From Stictocephala bisonia (lineage: Eukaryota; Arthropoda; Insecta; Hemiptera; Membracidae), in assembly GCA_035578905.1 (NCBI GenBank), contig JAQJVL010000521.1, positions 62,001-126,000 on the forward strand: a DNA stretch of 64,000 bases. The letters run 5' to 3'. Below the pieces are notes generated by a model. That model made no database searches, was not told where the DNA came from, and saw only the letters and a list, made by a program, of their open reading frames with translations. Below are positions 12,801-22,799 of this stretch, one piece after another. Made by a program: the position numbers and the translations under genes. Within the stretch, counting starts at the first letter, position 1. Each line of letters starts with the position of its first letter.

Positions 12801-15800
12801 TAAATATATCCACCTGCCAGACTCTCCCAGTTGTTGATTTCCTTAACAGAAAATAGCTAAAACTTTGTTTAGGAAGAGTTTAACCAACTTTAAGACCAGG
12901 ATCACCCTGGATGTGTAAGCTCCTAATCGGTTCCTACATGGTCCTTATTAACAACTCCTTAACTTATATCAACCTGAAAAAAAATCATTAATGTTTTTTT
13001 TTCAAACCAGTTTGAACTATTTTTAATTTATAATTGAAATTATCTGAAAGGTAATGATGGACTCACCCGCAGTTCCTCCTTATGTGATATGTGACGAATA
13101 GGTTGACAAATGTAGCTGTATTTTAATCTTGTTGAACCAACAAACAACTGTAAAACACAATAACACAAATTATAAAATAAACTAAAAAGACTTTTGTTTA
13201 TATAAATAAAGATTATTTTAGTACTGAATTATTTCAATTAGGAAATTTATACTGGAATAATCCAGGATTCATTTAATGGAGAAGATAATTAAATTTAACG
13301 CAAACAAAAAGTCCCAATATCATCCTTCTAAAATGTATTTTGTGACAGAATGATGACAAATGTACGATATCCAATCAAGTTTAGAAAAACACATCATAGC
13401 CATCAAACCTTCCAAACAATTTCCTCAAAGGTTAAACAACCCCTTCTGTGGAATCTATAGTCGATGATCAAAATACCTGATTTGTATGTCCAAGCTACGT
13501 TTGGTTGACAACTCACAACTGGTGCATCAGAAAAGTCTACAACAGTCCACATCATAAGAAAGGAGTATGCTGATTCTACCGCAAAGCTGAAGCTGGCCAA
13601 TAAATTAATTGGTTTAACTGGCAGTAAATAGATGATGGTCTGTTAGCTAGATTGGAATATATACCCCTAAAAGTTCTGAATAAGTTTAAATGGAAGCAGC
13701 TATGAAAATGAAAACGGTTGTATTTTTTTTCTGGTACATTTAACCATACTGCCAACATGGTTAAATTACAACGCTAGATGTAACATTATTTCACAATCCA
13801 CCATGCATATACAAGTAAATGCTTGAGTTGGAGACCAAAAATACTCTTTCTTGATAAATAACTTTACGTCTGTCTAAAAAGTGATTGATACAGTAGTAAT
13901 CAGTCGTATGTAAAGGTTGAGTGCCATTACTAAACTGTGCTTTTGTTTTATGTTGGGGGAAGAGCCCATAATATGTGAATGCTTGTAGAATCATGTATAT
14001 TATTTTTACTTATACGTTATATCCAAGCGCAGTGGGCCAACTAAATCTGATTCATTTATTTCACATTTAACAAAATAGATGAAACAAAAGTAATCCATAT
14101 GCTGTTTAGACTGGCTAGATTTGCTACGGACCTTTTTAACTTAACCAAGCAAAGCTAGTAAATTATTTACAAAACTGTTTTAGGATTCCTTTACCATATT
14201 TTTCAACTATGAAACTATGAAACAGTCAAGATACAATGCTCGTAACCCCTAGTAATTGTATGTTTCAATGCAAACATTGAAATATTATTTTCAATTGTAT
14301 GTGCAGTTTTGAAATGAAATGAAAATGCCTTTATATTTTTGTTTTTGCCTTTAGTTTTGAAAGAGTTTAACTTATATTTTATAGAAATGTGATACATTTC
14401 TCAGAAAAGAAGATGCAATAAGACTTATAATCAAAATTAATAATTATTGTATTTATTGGACTCCAATGCTGTATTTATTGGATTCCAATACTGTATTCAT
14501 TGGAGCCCAATAATTTATTTATTGGACTCCCAATACTGTATTTATGGGACTACAATACTGTACTTATTGAACGCCAACTCTGTATTTATTAGGCCCTAAT
14601 TCTGTATTTATTGGACTATGTATTTAAATCCTAGCAAGAGAAAATAACATTAACTAGAATATTTCATATTTTGAAAGAATCTACTATAAGGATTTGGTTT
14701 GCTAAAAAATTAATTTTGCGTTAAAGCACAGAGAATAAAGAAACAAAGGTTCACTGAATGGGTGTTGAGTAGTAAGTTCTTCACCATGCGGATGGCACGG
14801 CCAACAAGTTGTCAGTCTTCCCCTTATTTACCACCAAATCCTAAATGATAAAAGTAGTATTTATTACCATAGATTAATAAAGATGTACATTAGTTGTAAT
14901 CTAGTTCTCATTGCCACTGCAGCATTCGCTGCAGCCATAAGAGAACGACTTCTGTTCATCTTTTCTCTTAAGTTAAAGGTAAAACTATTTCTAATATGAA
15001 AACAGTTCATAACTAGAGTATAATAATATCCACTTACAGTATGAAAACAATAGTAATAAAAATAATTAATTTGTTTACCTCAAATGCGATGTAGAGGTTA
15101 AGCAGGGCCATTGCGAGGTTGTAAGGGATGAGAACTGAGGTTAGTTTGAAAGGTTTGCGGTCCTTCATGAGTCGAGGGCCTACGCACACAATGCCGAGGT
15201 AGAGGACAGTATACAGCAGTGTGGGCACTGGCGAATCCACCATCAACCAGCCTCTCGTTCGCTCATCTGTTCCATTTCATAAAAAACATTTTAGTTGGTT
15301 TAGAATTTTAACTAAGGAATTAAGTCGATGACATATCTGGTCAGTTATCAAGAGCATTAAAATTTCAATTAGCATCAGCAAATCATAGTCCTTAGAAATG
15401 ACTTGACTGGTTCAACTCTCAAATCTGTGGAACAGCACTGTCACTGAATACCAACTAAACCAATAATAAGTCAGACACTAAAATTATTGCAGATTAATAA
15501 ACAGCAAGTTTACTTAGAAATTATAAATAAATTACTTTATTAATTTTTTTGTTATTTTGAGATTGAGCTTACAAAAATAAAAATGTAAGTGTTTATGGAT
15601 GGTTACATAGGCAAATTCTATTTACATTAAAACAAATAAATTATTTTATTATTTTTTAAACCAGTTAATTTGTTAACTTATACCTAAAAGTGGTCATGGT
15701 CAAGTGACACCATTAATTATTTGTTTAGCTCAAACAACTAGTTTGTTTGGAGTTTATATGAAAGATTGTAAGCAACAGCTTAGTTATACTTCAGGAAGTA

Positions 15801-18800
15801 AGAATGTCCTGTTTAAAAATAGACTAATAAGGTAAAATAAGGAGTAATAAAATGAAGTATCACCTCCTCCCCAACATCTTAATATTATAGGGTTTACTCT
15901 TTAGTTCACTCTTTTTTACTCACAAATTTTTACTCTAAAAATTCTTTGTAACTATTATTTTGTATTTTTTAATGTAAAAACATGCCATGTAACTTGAAAA
16001 GAGCTCTTAGCTTCCTTAAATATAAAGCATATTCTCAAGAAAAATTTGAACTAGTTGTTGAAACTATGAGAGATGTGTATCTGTGAAGCAAGGCATTAGG
16101 GTATTTGGGAGAGCCAGAGGCCGAGACTTTGTACCTCAGCTACAGATAGCACAGGTTTTAATCCTGGCCTTGACTGTTGGTGTTTATCAGTAATATTCAC
16201 CATGTACTTTACTGGTTCTCCCCTTTACTCTGTCTAATAGTGGGTAGAGTAAGGGTGAAGAAGAGACCAGTATTTCCTTTAAAAAAAATGTAACAAAAAT
16301 TTACCTATTGAATGAAGGAAAACTGGAAAAGTAGAAAAACCATATTTTGACAAACAAGGAACAGAAATAGGCAAAAGTTTGTAATGTTGTTGAGATCTGA
16401 AGCTTCCTTCTACCGACTTACCATGTGAGTGAGGCTTTGGTTAAAAGATTCATTGATCGTTCAGAATGCAAAACATTTTACTCGGTACAAACTTTGTTTC
16501 GGATTTTCTTACAAGACATAAACATGTATTAACAAACAAAATGCACTACACGACACAAAAGAAAGAAACACATGACACATCCAATAGTATGCTGAATAGG
16601 TGTCAAGTACTTAATTCTCCCGGCAGATTGCATGGTTAGCATAGTTAATTCTCCCAGCAGATTGCATGGCTAGCATAGTTTTCATTTCCTCCCCTTATTA
16701 CTTTCCAAATCCCCAAGGATAAACATAGCTACTATCACCACTGATTTATAAAGATCTACGTTACTAGTAATCTATTTCTAACTCACTGAGGCATTCCTTG
16801 TGGCAATAAGAAATTTACCTCTGTTTCTTTTTTCTCTGTAACACTGACCATTGAACAGAGTCAAACCTAAACATATAATGAATTATGATGAAAGTAATAA
16901 TTATACGTTATTATGACAACAGTAAGTACTGTTGATTCGGAAATTAAAATGGTAATTGTTAGAAGAGGGAACCGTCAACGAGAGTAAGTTATTGATAGTG
17001 TGAATTTCTGACATTAATAATGTTCTTTTGTGCAGCTGAAGGAACATTATTGTCTCCTAATATTGGTTATAAAGCAGGACCCTTCTGTTGTACTTGGGTG
17101 AAAAATTGTACAAACAATACAAAGAGTGGTTGGTTAAGCCTGGTTATGTTTGAGGATGGGTTTCATATAATCCTTATTCCATATTTCAGACATGGAATAA
17201 GGACTATTCCCTCTGCTACTAAAACCGTATTTGTGATGTTTTGACTTGAATTTATCACGTAATATTTTCCCAAGATAATCAAGCAATGTCAGAAATTAAG
17301 ATTAAAATCATTCTACTCCCACTAAACAACACTGGTCTCTCACAACCACTGTACATGAGGGTTTTTTTACCTCTCAGACAACTTTCACAAACCGTTTGGA
17401 GAGTTAACAGAGTATAAACACTTTTTGAAACCGTTCATTCCAAAGGATAGGTTTTGTTTCTTTTGAAAATGGCTTTATGACTTTAAAATTTTTCAACAAA
17501 ATCATAACTTGGATTTCAGGAGTAATAAATATATTGGGTAGAAAGCAACTTCTACACGAATTGGTAGATAGGTCTTTAACTTTGCAGACTCTTCCTCAGA
17601 TCTTATGTTAAATTTCAAAAGTGACAATGATTTCATTGATATAATCCACAACAAGATAGTTTCACCAGCTGGTCTAATAGTCCAAGAAAACTGAAGACAA
17701 AATGGATGATATTCCAGATAAAGAAGAACCCTTTGTGATAATTAAGGAAATGTTTAATAGAGACACTAAGGAAGAAGAAAAAAGGTATTTTACTAAAAAT
17801 TTAAAGAAAAGATTATTTTTCATGGCGCTACTACTGTGGGCACAAAAATTATTTGTAACCTAAATAAAAGGTTGTTTAGTAAAATACTAAGTGGCCTATT
17901 AAAAATACAATCACATAAGTGTTTTTCTCCATTAATTGTACATTATGAAATATGCATTTTTATAATTTATTTTAGTTTTAATAACTTTTATCCTGATTGG
18001 AAAAAAAAATCCCTTAATTTTCAAAAATTTTAACTCTCCAACAACTTTACACTTATATTTACTAAAAAACTAATAAATTTTGTATCACCTTTATATTTTA
18101 ATAACTGATTGACAGGAGTGTTTTCTTTAAGTTTCATAAATTTAAGAATTTTAACTTTAAAAAAAGAGTTTTTACAAATTCCCTGAATCAACATTTTCTT
18201 AGCTTCTAGAGGCCATACAATTAATTACTTGGTAACGTTGTAATCCTTATAAAATGTCCTAATAGCAATTACTTTTATATCGGTAAGTAAATGCAGAGAT
18301 TTTAAATTGATCTAAATCAATACAAAGCAAATAGATTGGAACTCTGAATAGATTTTGATGAAATTTTAGGGAAGTTAGCTTTAGTATCATAAGGACCCAC
18401 TAAGAAAGGATTTCTGAAAATTAAATTCTTAAGGGATTGAAACAACCCCTCAATGTTTAATTTTTTCTATAAGAGTAACATTAGCATTCATTTAAAAGGG
18501 AGTCACTGTGTCCTATCTTTTTTAATGTTAACATATGTACCTTTTTCTTAGAAGTGGCTGAAGATAACTCTTTGGATTTTTTACAATATTTTAAACACAT
18601 CCTTAGACACAACTGCAATAAAAATTATTCTTTTGACAGAATACTTGGATCTACTATGATTTTTTTAAACAGTACTGAGATTTTTTAAAATTGTAGTTAA
18701 TTTTTTGTTGTTGTAAAAATGTGTTTGAATATTATGTAAATCAATTTTAATTCCAACTATAGAATACAACAGTCTGAACAATACAAAAGAAATCATTGAG

Positions 18801-19933
18801 GTACATTTTTTGTTTCACGAGAAAAAGGTACATGAATGTTGAAAAAGAGAACTGTCAAATACAAAAAACATCAAATAAGGGTCAAAATAATGAATAAAAC
18901 ATAGTATTTCTTATATTTAAAAATTTTAATTTCAACTGAAAGCTAGTTGTTACTAGGATAGTCAACATACACAAAACTAAATACTTAGCTATCTAGGTTA
19001 GGTTAGGTTAGGTTAAAAGAAGAGATCGTATAATTGTCTCTTGGTTTATATAATGTATATACTATGAAAAAAATCATAATATATACATAGTATATCATAG
19101 TATATGCCAGCAGCCATAAGATTATGAAAATACACATACATTGATATGATCCACCCGCCCACACAAACATGTAAAGTGGTAATGACCCAACCGCCCACCC
19201 ATGCACGTACATTGGTATTTATCAAACCGCCCACCTATACGCATACAGAGGTATTCACCCACCTAACCACCCGTACACGTACAGTGGTATTGACCCAACC
19301 GCCCAGCCATACACGTACAGATACAGTGTAAGTGACCCACTCGCCCACCATACACATACAGAGTTAGTGTTCCACCCATCCACCAATACACATACATTGT
19401 TAGTGACCCACTCATATACATACAGTGTTAGATACAGTGTTAGTGACCGACCTGCCCACCCATAAACATAGTGTTAGTGAATTTAAACGGGTGTGTAAAT
19501 AAAGTAAATAGTGTGTGCAAGGCACGGTGAAAAAGAAGCAAAAACAAAAAATTTTTTTTAACTAGGGTACACCCCAGGACACTTCGCGTGACAACCCCAA
19601 CACTCGCTGCGCTTGATACCCCTTGGCCTCGACACATGCTTTTAACTACAACTAATAGTAGATTAACTGTATAACATAAAATTACAATATTACTTTATTT
19701 ACAGTATCTCACTCACACTACTTGCGTTGCTACCTATTTATTACCAAAGGTATTACTTAGCCTATTTCACACGTGTTCATTTCATTTGTTAATGTTTAAC
19801 AGTTAAACTCATTATATAATATTAAAAATACAAGACTATTATATAATCAGCTCTCCCTCTCTCCCTCCCCCCTCTCTCTCCCCCTTCTTTGTCTCTCTCC
19901 CTTTCTCCCTCTCCCTCCATCCCTCCTTCCCAC

Positions 19934-19987
<54 letters not shown>

Positions 19988-20218
19988 ACACACACTCACT
20001 GACTTGAAGGAAAAATGCTATGCACGATCTACCGGCCACTGACTGAATTAGTGTTTTCAAGCTTTGCGCCAAGTTATAATTTTACGTGTGGTCTGCACTT
20101 CTCGTATATACTTGTATTCAAAATCATTATTCTGTATACCTGATAGTGACAGGGTCCATGAGTAGTAATCGTACACTCGAGAGAACAGTGTCGTCGTGGA
20201 GTTGATCAGCTGAGCCAT
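754..20218 (-). CDS. ELOVL4: Very-long-chain fatty acid elongase, ELOVL4-type (7 coding exons)
   Basis: Join of 20218-20140, 15266-15079, 13147-13067, 11550-11398, 10795-10649, 7938-7789 and 831-754 on the minus strand gives an uninterrupted 291-residue protein, a normal length for the family. ELOVL enzymes do the condensation step (malonyl-CoA plus acyl-CoA) of very-long-chain fatty acid elongation in the ER membrane. Seen in the product: an N-glycosylation site N6-S-T, several hydrophobic membrane segments, K128-LLE-FTDT (family KxxExxDT), the histidine box HVYHH at 151-155, HVLMYSYY at 185-192, LTILQ at 211-215, and a C-terminal KKWE that fits the KKxx ER-retrieval rule. All introns are GT-AG; intron 1 is phase 1 and the other five are phase 0. 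The stretch from the histidine box through [13 protein letters not shown] to MYSYYGL is closest to animal ELOVL4 as I know it; ELOVL7-like is the alternative. The gene looks intact and functional. Confidence 0.93.
834..3050. other. ELOVL intron 6, distal part
   Basis: AT-rich intronic DNA. The blocks at 1130-1250 and 2640-2960 are less AT-rich and could be old repeats, but I could not assign them. It ends in a short TA microsatellite at 3034-3052, where the mariner-like element starts. Confidence 0.4.
3170..4230 (-). pseudogene. Mariner/IS630-like transposase pseudogene
   Basis: Two overlapping minus-strand reading frames (3819-3565, then 3625-3170) encode a DDD-type transposase: [12 protein letters not shown] (first D), [10 protein letters not shown] (second D) and [14 protein letters not shown] (third D), with 36 residues between the last two. 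Upstream, remnants resembling a helix-turn-helix ([13 protein letters not shown]) lie near 3850-3900. A frameshift near 3570-3620 and stops upstream inactivate it. The N-terminal part is separated by the hAT insertion. Confidence 0.8.
4959..6847 (-). pseudogene. hAT transposase pseudogene (ZMYM1/DUF4371 type)
   Basis: Five minus-strand reading-frame pieces in order (6847-6263, 6281-5976, 5891-5544, 5650-5297, 5180-4959) make one hAT-type protein of the zinc-finger-MYM-1-like group. They include the DUF4371-like region ([27 protein letters not shown]), a central region with [13 protein letters not shown], and the C-terminal dimerisation region [14 protein letters not shown]...[14 protein letters not shown]. 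Several frameshifts and stops separate the pieces, so it is dead. N-terminal zinc-finger sequence was not found. Confidence 0.85.
6884..6959. repeat. Perfect 21-bp stem hairpin inside the hAT element
   Basis: Positions 6884-6904 and 6939-6959 are exact reverse complements (21 of 21), with a 34-base loop. It lies between the transposase start and the hAT right end, so it may be a subterminal structure of that transposon or a small inserted palindromic element. Confidence 0.85.
7440..7680 (-). mobile_element. tRNA-derived SINE, copy 1
   Basis: Read from 7680 on the minus strand, the head looks like a tRNA gene: GCCGTTGGCCGAGCGG (box A region) and GGTTCGAATTC (box B, plus positions 7607-7617). 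A non-tRNA body follows, containing TTTATCAGTAATATTCACC, and the tail is (T/A)-rich at 7440-7462. The body recurs at 16.1 kb, so this is a dispersed family and not a real tRNA gene. Confidence 0.8.
7789..7938 (-). CDS. ELOVL4: ELOVL exon 6
   Basis: 150 bp, residues 217-266, [18 protein letters not shown] to FYAKAYVEK. It contains the final membrane segments ([18 protein letters not shown]). Acceptor TTGCAG, donor GTAAGT from 7788. Confidence 0.92.
8160..8600 (+). pseudogene. LINE ORF2 3' fragment (RNase H/C-terminal region)
   Basis: A plus-strand frame gives [20 protein letters not shown], then ITGHG and [11 protein letters not shown]. This pattern is typical of the end of R1/jockey-type LINE ORF2 downstream of RNase H. 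Flanking remnants (GTGIEL near 8512) continue in broken frames. It is a decayed, internally deleted fragment in ELOVL intron 5. Confidence 0.65.
8930..10180 (+). pseudogene. Jockey-like LINE reverse-transcriptase relic
   Basis: In order and across changing frames: [16 protein letters not shown] (8938-), a decayed [12 protein letters not shown] (from LPQGSVLAPLLF), DLATLNDYF at 9268-9297, [12 protein letters not shown] near 9430-9460, [20 protein letters not shown] at 9655-9715, and the ORF2 C-terminus [20 protein letters not shown] ending in a stop at 10175-10177. Many stops and frameshifts make it a dead copy of a full RT-to-stop segment. The same C-terminus recurs at 58.7 kb on the other strand. 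Confidence 0.75.
10649..10795 (-). CDS. ELOVL4: ELOVL exon 5
   Basis: 147 bp, residues 168-216 ([16 protein letters not shown]...). It contains the [15 protein letters not shown] motif (from 185) and [11 protein letters not shown], both diagnostic of the family. Phase 0 at both ends; acceptor TTCCAG, donor GTAAG. Confidence 0.92.
10796..11397. other. ELOVL intron 4
   Basis: 602-bp AT-rich intron with no recognised repeat or gene. Confidence 0.6.
11398..11550 (-). CDS. ELOVL4: ELOVL exon 4, catalytic histidine box
   Basis: 153 bp, residues 117-167. It carries [21 protein letters not shown] and the catalytic HVYHH box (151-155), ending WWIGIK. Acceptor TTCCAG (AG 11552-11551), donor GTACG from 11397. 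The exon's 5' end and its acceptor seed a 66-bp tandem repeat in the adjoining intron. Confidence 0.93.
11515..11911. repeat. 66-bp tandem repeat derived from the ELOVL exon 4 boundary
   Basis: Six units at a 66-bp step (starts near 11515, 11581, 11647, 11713, 11779, 11845). The first unit is the functional exon 4 start plus its acceptor; the others are near-identical intronic copies in which the acceptor TTCCAG reads TTATAA on the minus strand. The intronic copies are more similar to one another than to the exonic one. Confidence 0.9.
12000..12715 (+). repeat. Possible LINE 3' tail ending in (AAAAT)n
   Basis: A 78-codon frame at 12034-12270, then a T-rich stretch, then sequence ending CATGTAAATAAAATAAAATA and an AAAAT microsatellite (12676-12712). 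The layout resembles the end of a non-LTR retrotransposon, but no reverse-transcriptase motif is visible, so the assignment is weak. It lies in ELOVL intron 3. Confidence 0.3.
13067..13147 (-). CDS. ELOVL4: ELOVL exon 3
   Basis: An 81-bp exon (27 codons, [19 protein letters not shown]...) between acceptor TTTTACAG and donor GTGAGT. It encodes the lumenal loop carrying YSYICQP and HKEELR. It is phase 0 at both ends and joins exon 4 to read [16 protein letters not shown]. Confidence 0.88.
13148..14440. other. ELOVL intron 2, part
   Basis: AT-rich intronic DNA with no recognised repeat. The short frames at 13403-13994 show no conserved motif. Confidence 0.45.
14440..14625 (+). repeat. Degenerate ~30-bp tandem repeat (TGTATTTATTGGACTCCAAT)
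   Basis: About seven imperfect units built on TGTATTTATTGGACTCCAAT with variants (GAGCCCAATA, GACTACAATA, GCCCTAAT). It is an old minisatellite in ELOVL intron 2. Confidence 0.65.
14750..14995 (+). repeat. Dispersed repeat, copy A (see 16590-16860)
   Basis: From GAGTAGTAAGTTCTTC through CCCCTTATTTACCACCAAATC and AAAGATGTACATTAGT to TCTTTTCTCT the sequence lines up, in the same order and orientation, with 16590-16860. The family is unknown; it may be the tail of a retroelement. Confidence 0.55.
15079..15266 (-). CDS. ELOVL4: ELOVL exon 2
   Basis: 188 bp, residues 27 (split) to 89, from [13 protein letters not shown] to NLYIAFE. It holds the first membrane segment ([15 protein letters not shown]), the conserved [11 protein letters not shown] loop and the second membrane segment. 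Acceptor AG at 15268-15267, donor GTAAAC from 15078. Confidence 0.92.
16095..16295 (+). mobile_element. tRNA-derived SINE, copy 2
   Basis: The body TTTATCAGTAATATTCACC, the following TACTCTGTCTAA and GGGTAGAGTAAGGGTGAAG, and the T-rich then A-rich end match the minus-strand SINE at 7440-7680. The tRNA-like head is decayed (box B reads GGTTTTAATCC). It is in the opposite orientation to copy 1 and lies in ELOVL intron 1. Confidence 0.75.
16590..16860 (+). repeat. Dispersed repeat, copy B
   Basis: Matches 14750-14995 (CCCCTTATTACTTTCCAAATC, TAAAGATCTACGTTACTAGT, TCTTTTTTCTCTGTAAC). It also has an internal duplication of about 43 bp, AATTCTCCCGGCAGATTGCA repeated as AATTCTCCCAGCAGATTGCA (16613 and 16646). 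Confidence 0.55.
17171..17203. repeat. 12-bp perfect stem hairpin
   Basis: TCCTTATTCCAT (17171-17182) and ATGGAATAAGGA (17192-17203) are exact reverse complements around a 9-base loop. Confidence 0.8.
18010..18300 (+). repeat. Dispersed AT-rich repeat, copy 1
   Basis: Blocks CAACTTTACA, GACAGGAGTGTTTTCT, CTTAGCTTCTAGAGG, ACTTGGTAACGTTGTAA and GGTAAGTAAATGCAG line up in order with 24185-24470. The family is unknown. Confidence 0.6.
18991..19015 (+). repeat. Interstitial TTAGG telomere-like repeat
   Basis: Four consecutive TTAGG-type units. TTAGG is the usual insect telomere unit, so this is probably an interstitial or retroelement-linked relic. Confidence 0.8.
19140..19450 (+). repeat. 36-bp minisatellite, family M36 (locus 1)
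   Basis: Degenerate units of about 36 bp with consensus CCCATACACGTACAGTGGTA then TTGACCCAACCGCC. The same unit in reverse complement forms the array at 60773-61315, and related units occur at 29100 and 56920. The 61-codon ORF across it is a by-product of the repeat. Confidence 0.85.
19855..19995. repeat. CT-rich microsatellite
   Basis: Pyrimidine-rich run (CTCCCTCCCC, then about 25 CT dinucleotides at 19937-19979), followed by a short CA run. Confidence 0.95.
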
Positions 20219-20223
20219 TATTT
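20140..20223 (-). CDS. ELOVL4: ELOVL exon 1 (start codon exon)
   Basis: ATG at 20218-20216, 26 codons plus one base ([12 protein letters not shown]...), donor GT at 20139-20138. Only five bases upstream of the ATG lie after a clear acceptor (TTTTACAG, AG at 20225-20224), so the 5' UTR is split by an intron and the promoter must lie further right. The last base G joins AT of exon 2 to make D27. Confidence 0.85.
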
Positions 20224-20323
20224 CTGTAAAATAACACCACAAGAAATACAGAATAATGAACAGACCAAGTATTTTATCTTAGCTAGTTATGTTAGTGCAG
20301 ATAAATTTGACTTATCTATTCTA

Positions 20324-21836
20324 CAGGGTGTCCCTGAACTCTCTGAGGATCCTTTTAGGTATTGATTATGAGTCAAAAATAAGACATAATATCCTATTTA
20401 AAAATTACAAATCACCTCCGGTGCCTGTACAGCCGCCATTTTATATTTTTTACTAATTATTTTTTATTTATAAAACTATTTAATCTATAGAGTTCGAAGT
20501 TGGTATACATATTGATAAAACCATTATCTTACTAAAATTAAAAATTTTTTTTAATTTTCAAAATGGCGGCACTTTGAAATTTTTGATCCTTAATAAATTT
20601 TAAAAGGTTAGAAATAAAAAAAATTACAAGGATACATTTTTATTGCAAATTTAATTTTCAATCTAAAAAAGTAACGTTGTATAAGATCGGATGACAATCA
20701 ACCGAGATTTGAGTATTTTTGTATTTAATCATTTACCTGTGAATGTGTACAGCCATGGTGTCGTGCCGCGTGAGTCAACCACAACAATACATCAGAGATT
20801 TTTCCTGATTACTTTCATCTAAAACACTATAATAAAGTGATTTGTGACATTATTGTAATGAAATAGCAGGCAACGGGAAAAAAGTTGCAGATGATTTCGT
20901 TGTTATTAAATTAAAAATTAATTTTAACCTTAAGTAGTGCTCTATAAACTAGAATTTTTGTAAAATCTAGGTTGGTTGAATTGTTGAAGGTGCTGGAATT
21001 ATTCAAGAAAAAAACTAATTTGCTGCTGTGCGTCAGTCACTTTCCAATCGTTTTCTCCTTTGCAATCAAATGAGAGGACGAAATGTTGAGCATCGTTTGT
21101 AATGTGAAAATAAATTTAATTAAAGTTCCAATTTATAGTCTAATGCTTTTTTAATATTAATTATATTGTTTTATGTCTAAAACCTGCTTTGCATCACAAA
21201 TAAATTTTACAGAAATTCTAGTTTTAATTAAAATTAGTTTTTAATTTAATAACAACAAAAATCACATGCAACTTTTTTCCCGTTGGGGTATTTTTATTAA
21301 AATAATGTCAGAAATCATTTTATTGTAGTTTTTTGGATGAAAGTAATCAGAATAGACCCCTGATGTAATGTGGTTGACTCGTGCGGCTCGGCACCATGGC
21401 TGTACACATTCACACGTAAATGATTAAATACAAAAATACTCAAATCTCGGTTGTTTGTCATGCGATCTTATACAACGTTACCTTTTTGGATTGTAAATAA
21501 AATTTGCAATAAAAGGTATCATTGTAATATTCTTGTATTCTTAAACTTTTAAAAGTTATTAAGGATAAAAGATTTCAAAGTGGCACCATTTTGAACATAT
21601 TTTTTTAATTTTTTGATTTTTTTTATTTCACTAAGAAAATGGTTTTATTAATGTGTATACCAACTTTGAACTCTATAGATTAAATAGTTTTAAAAATAAA
21701 AAATAATTAGTAAAAAATACAAAATGGCTGCTGTACGGGTACCGGTGATTTCTAATTTTTAAATAGGATATTATATCTTGTTTATGACCCACAATCAATA
21801 TCTAAAAAGATACTCAGAGTGTTCAAGGACACCCTG
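20324..21836. mobile_element. 1.5-kb foldback DNA element with very long inverted repeats
   Basis: The left arm from CAGGGTGTCCCTGAACTC (20324) and the right arm read backwards from 21836 (CAGGGTGTCCTTGAACAC) stay alignable for about 650 bp: TTTAAAAATTACAAATCAC, ACTATTTAATCTATAGAGTT, CACTTTGAAAT, GTCGTGCCGC/GCCGAGCCGC, ACGGGAAAAAAGTTGCA and others. The arms meet around a roughly 200-bp unpaired centre (about 20990-21195). No transposase is present, so it is non-autonomous. It lies just beyond the first ELOVL coding exon, so probably in the 5' UTR intron. Confidence 0.85.
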
Positions 21837-22795
21837 TGTATTGCTACATAAATTGGAAAACTCCAAATTGGTAGATCATACACTATTTGGTAGGTCAACT
21901 GGTTAATCTCTATCAATACTTAATTATCTATGAGCCTTTTTCTATTGTGTAAATTGTTTTTGTTCAACCTCACTTTTTACTAACCTGAAAATATTTGTGA
22001 TTCTATTTCCTAACAGAATAATTAATTTAATTACAATTGTGAGGAAGAACCGTTTGAATTACAGGCAAGCAACTCAATACAAAAATAATCGTGTGATCAG
22101 AGAAAATATATTCACCGAAATAATCGATTATGAGACCACAGGAAACATCTTGGATGGAAGTAATAGTGCACCAGAGTACAAATTTGAACCTACCTGTAAC
22201 TCTTAAAGAATGCCAATACATAGTTTCAGGAAAAGATTGAAATCTGGGTTATTTTAAATTATGTCAATCAGGGTTACTTCCACAGCAGTTTACTCCATTA
22301 TGTACACATTTTACATACTAATTATATAACATTTTTAACAAATACGAGTAACAAATTCAAAAATACTTTTTTATTCCTTATTACTGTATAAAGAAATTTG
22401 ACAAATAAAAAAAATAATATTTATTTTAACTTTAGAAATGCAACTCTATTATATTTGTAAAGATACATTACGTATATAGAGTTCTAGGAGCTCTTGAATT
22501 TTGTTAATATTTGTAGATAGGCAATGATTGGTTTCCGAACTCTTCATAATATAACAGTTCATCAAGATTCAGTGCAATATGCCACCTTATCAAAGATTCT
22601 TTATCAACTCAAGACACTGCTCTTTATTTGCAATAAAATGGGTAGTAAAAGTTATTTCCTTAAAACAGATACTGAAATCTTATTTGTTAGGGATCGATTG
22701 AATAATTGTGCTTATTCAAATTATAATATAACTTATATTGGTTTGTTTTTTATACAAATCATTATTTATTACTTAAATAATTAAAAGATTCTAGG
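21837..22795. other. AT-rich intergenic/intronic DNA
   Basis: No gene or repeat recognised apart from one diverged unit of the 22.8-kb minisatellite near 22130-22165. The ORFs at 21997-22206 and 22524-22784 have no conserved motif. Confidence 0.4.
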
Positions 22796-22799
22796 AAAT

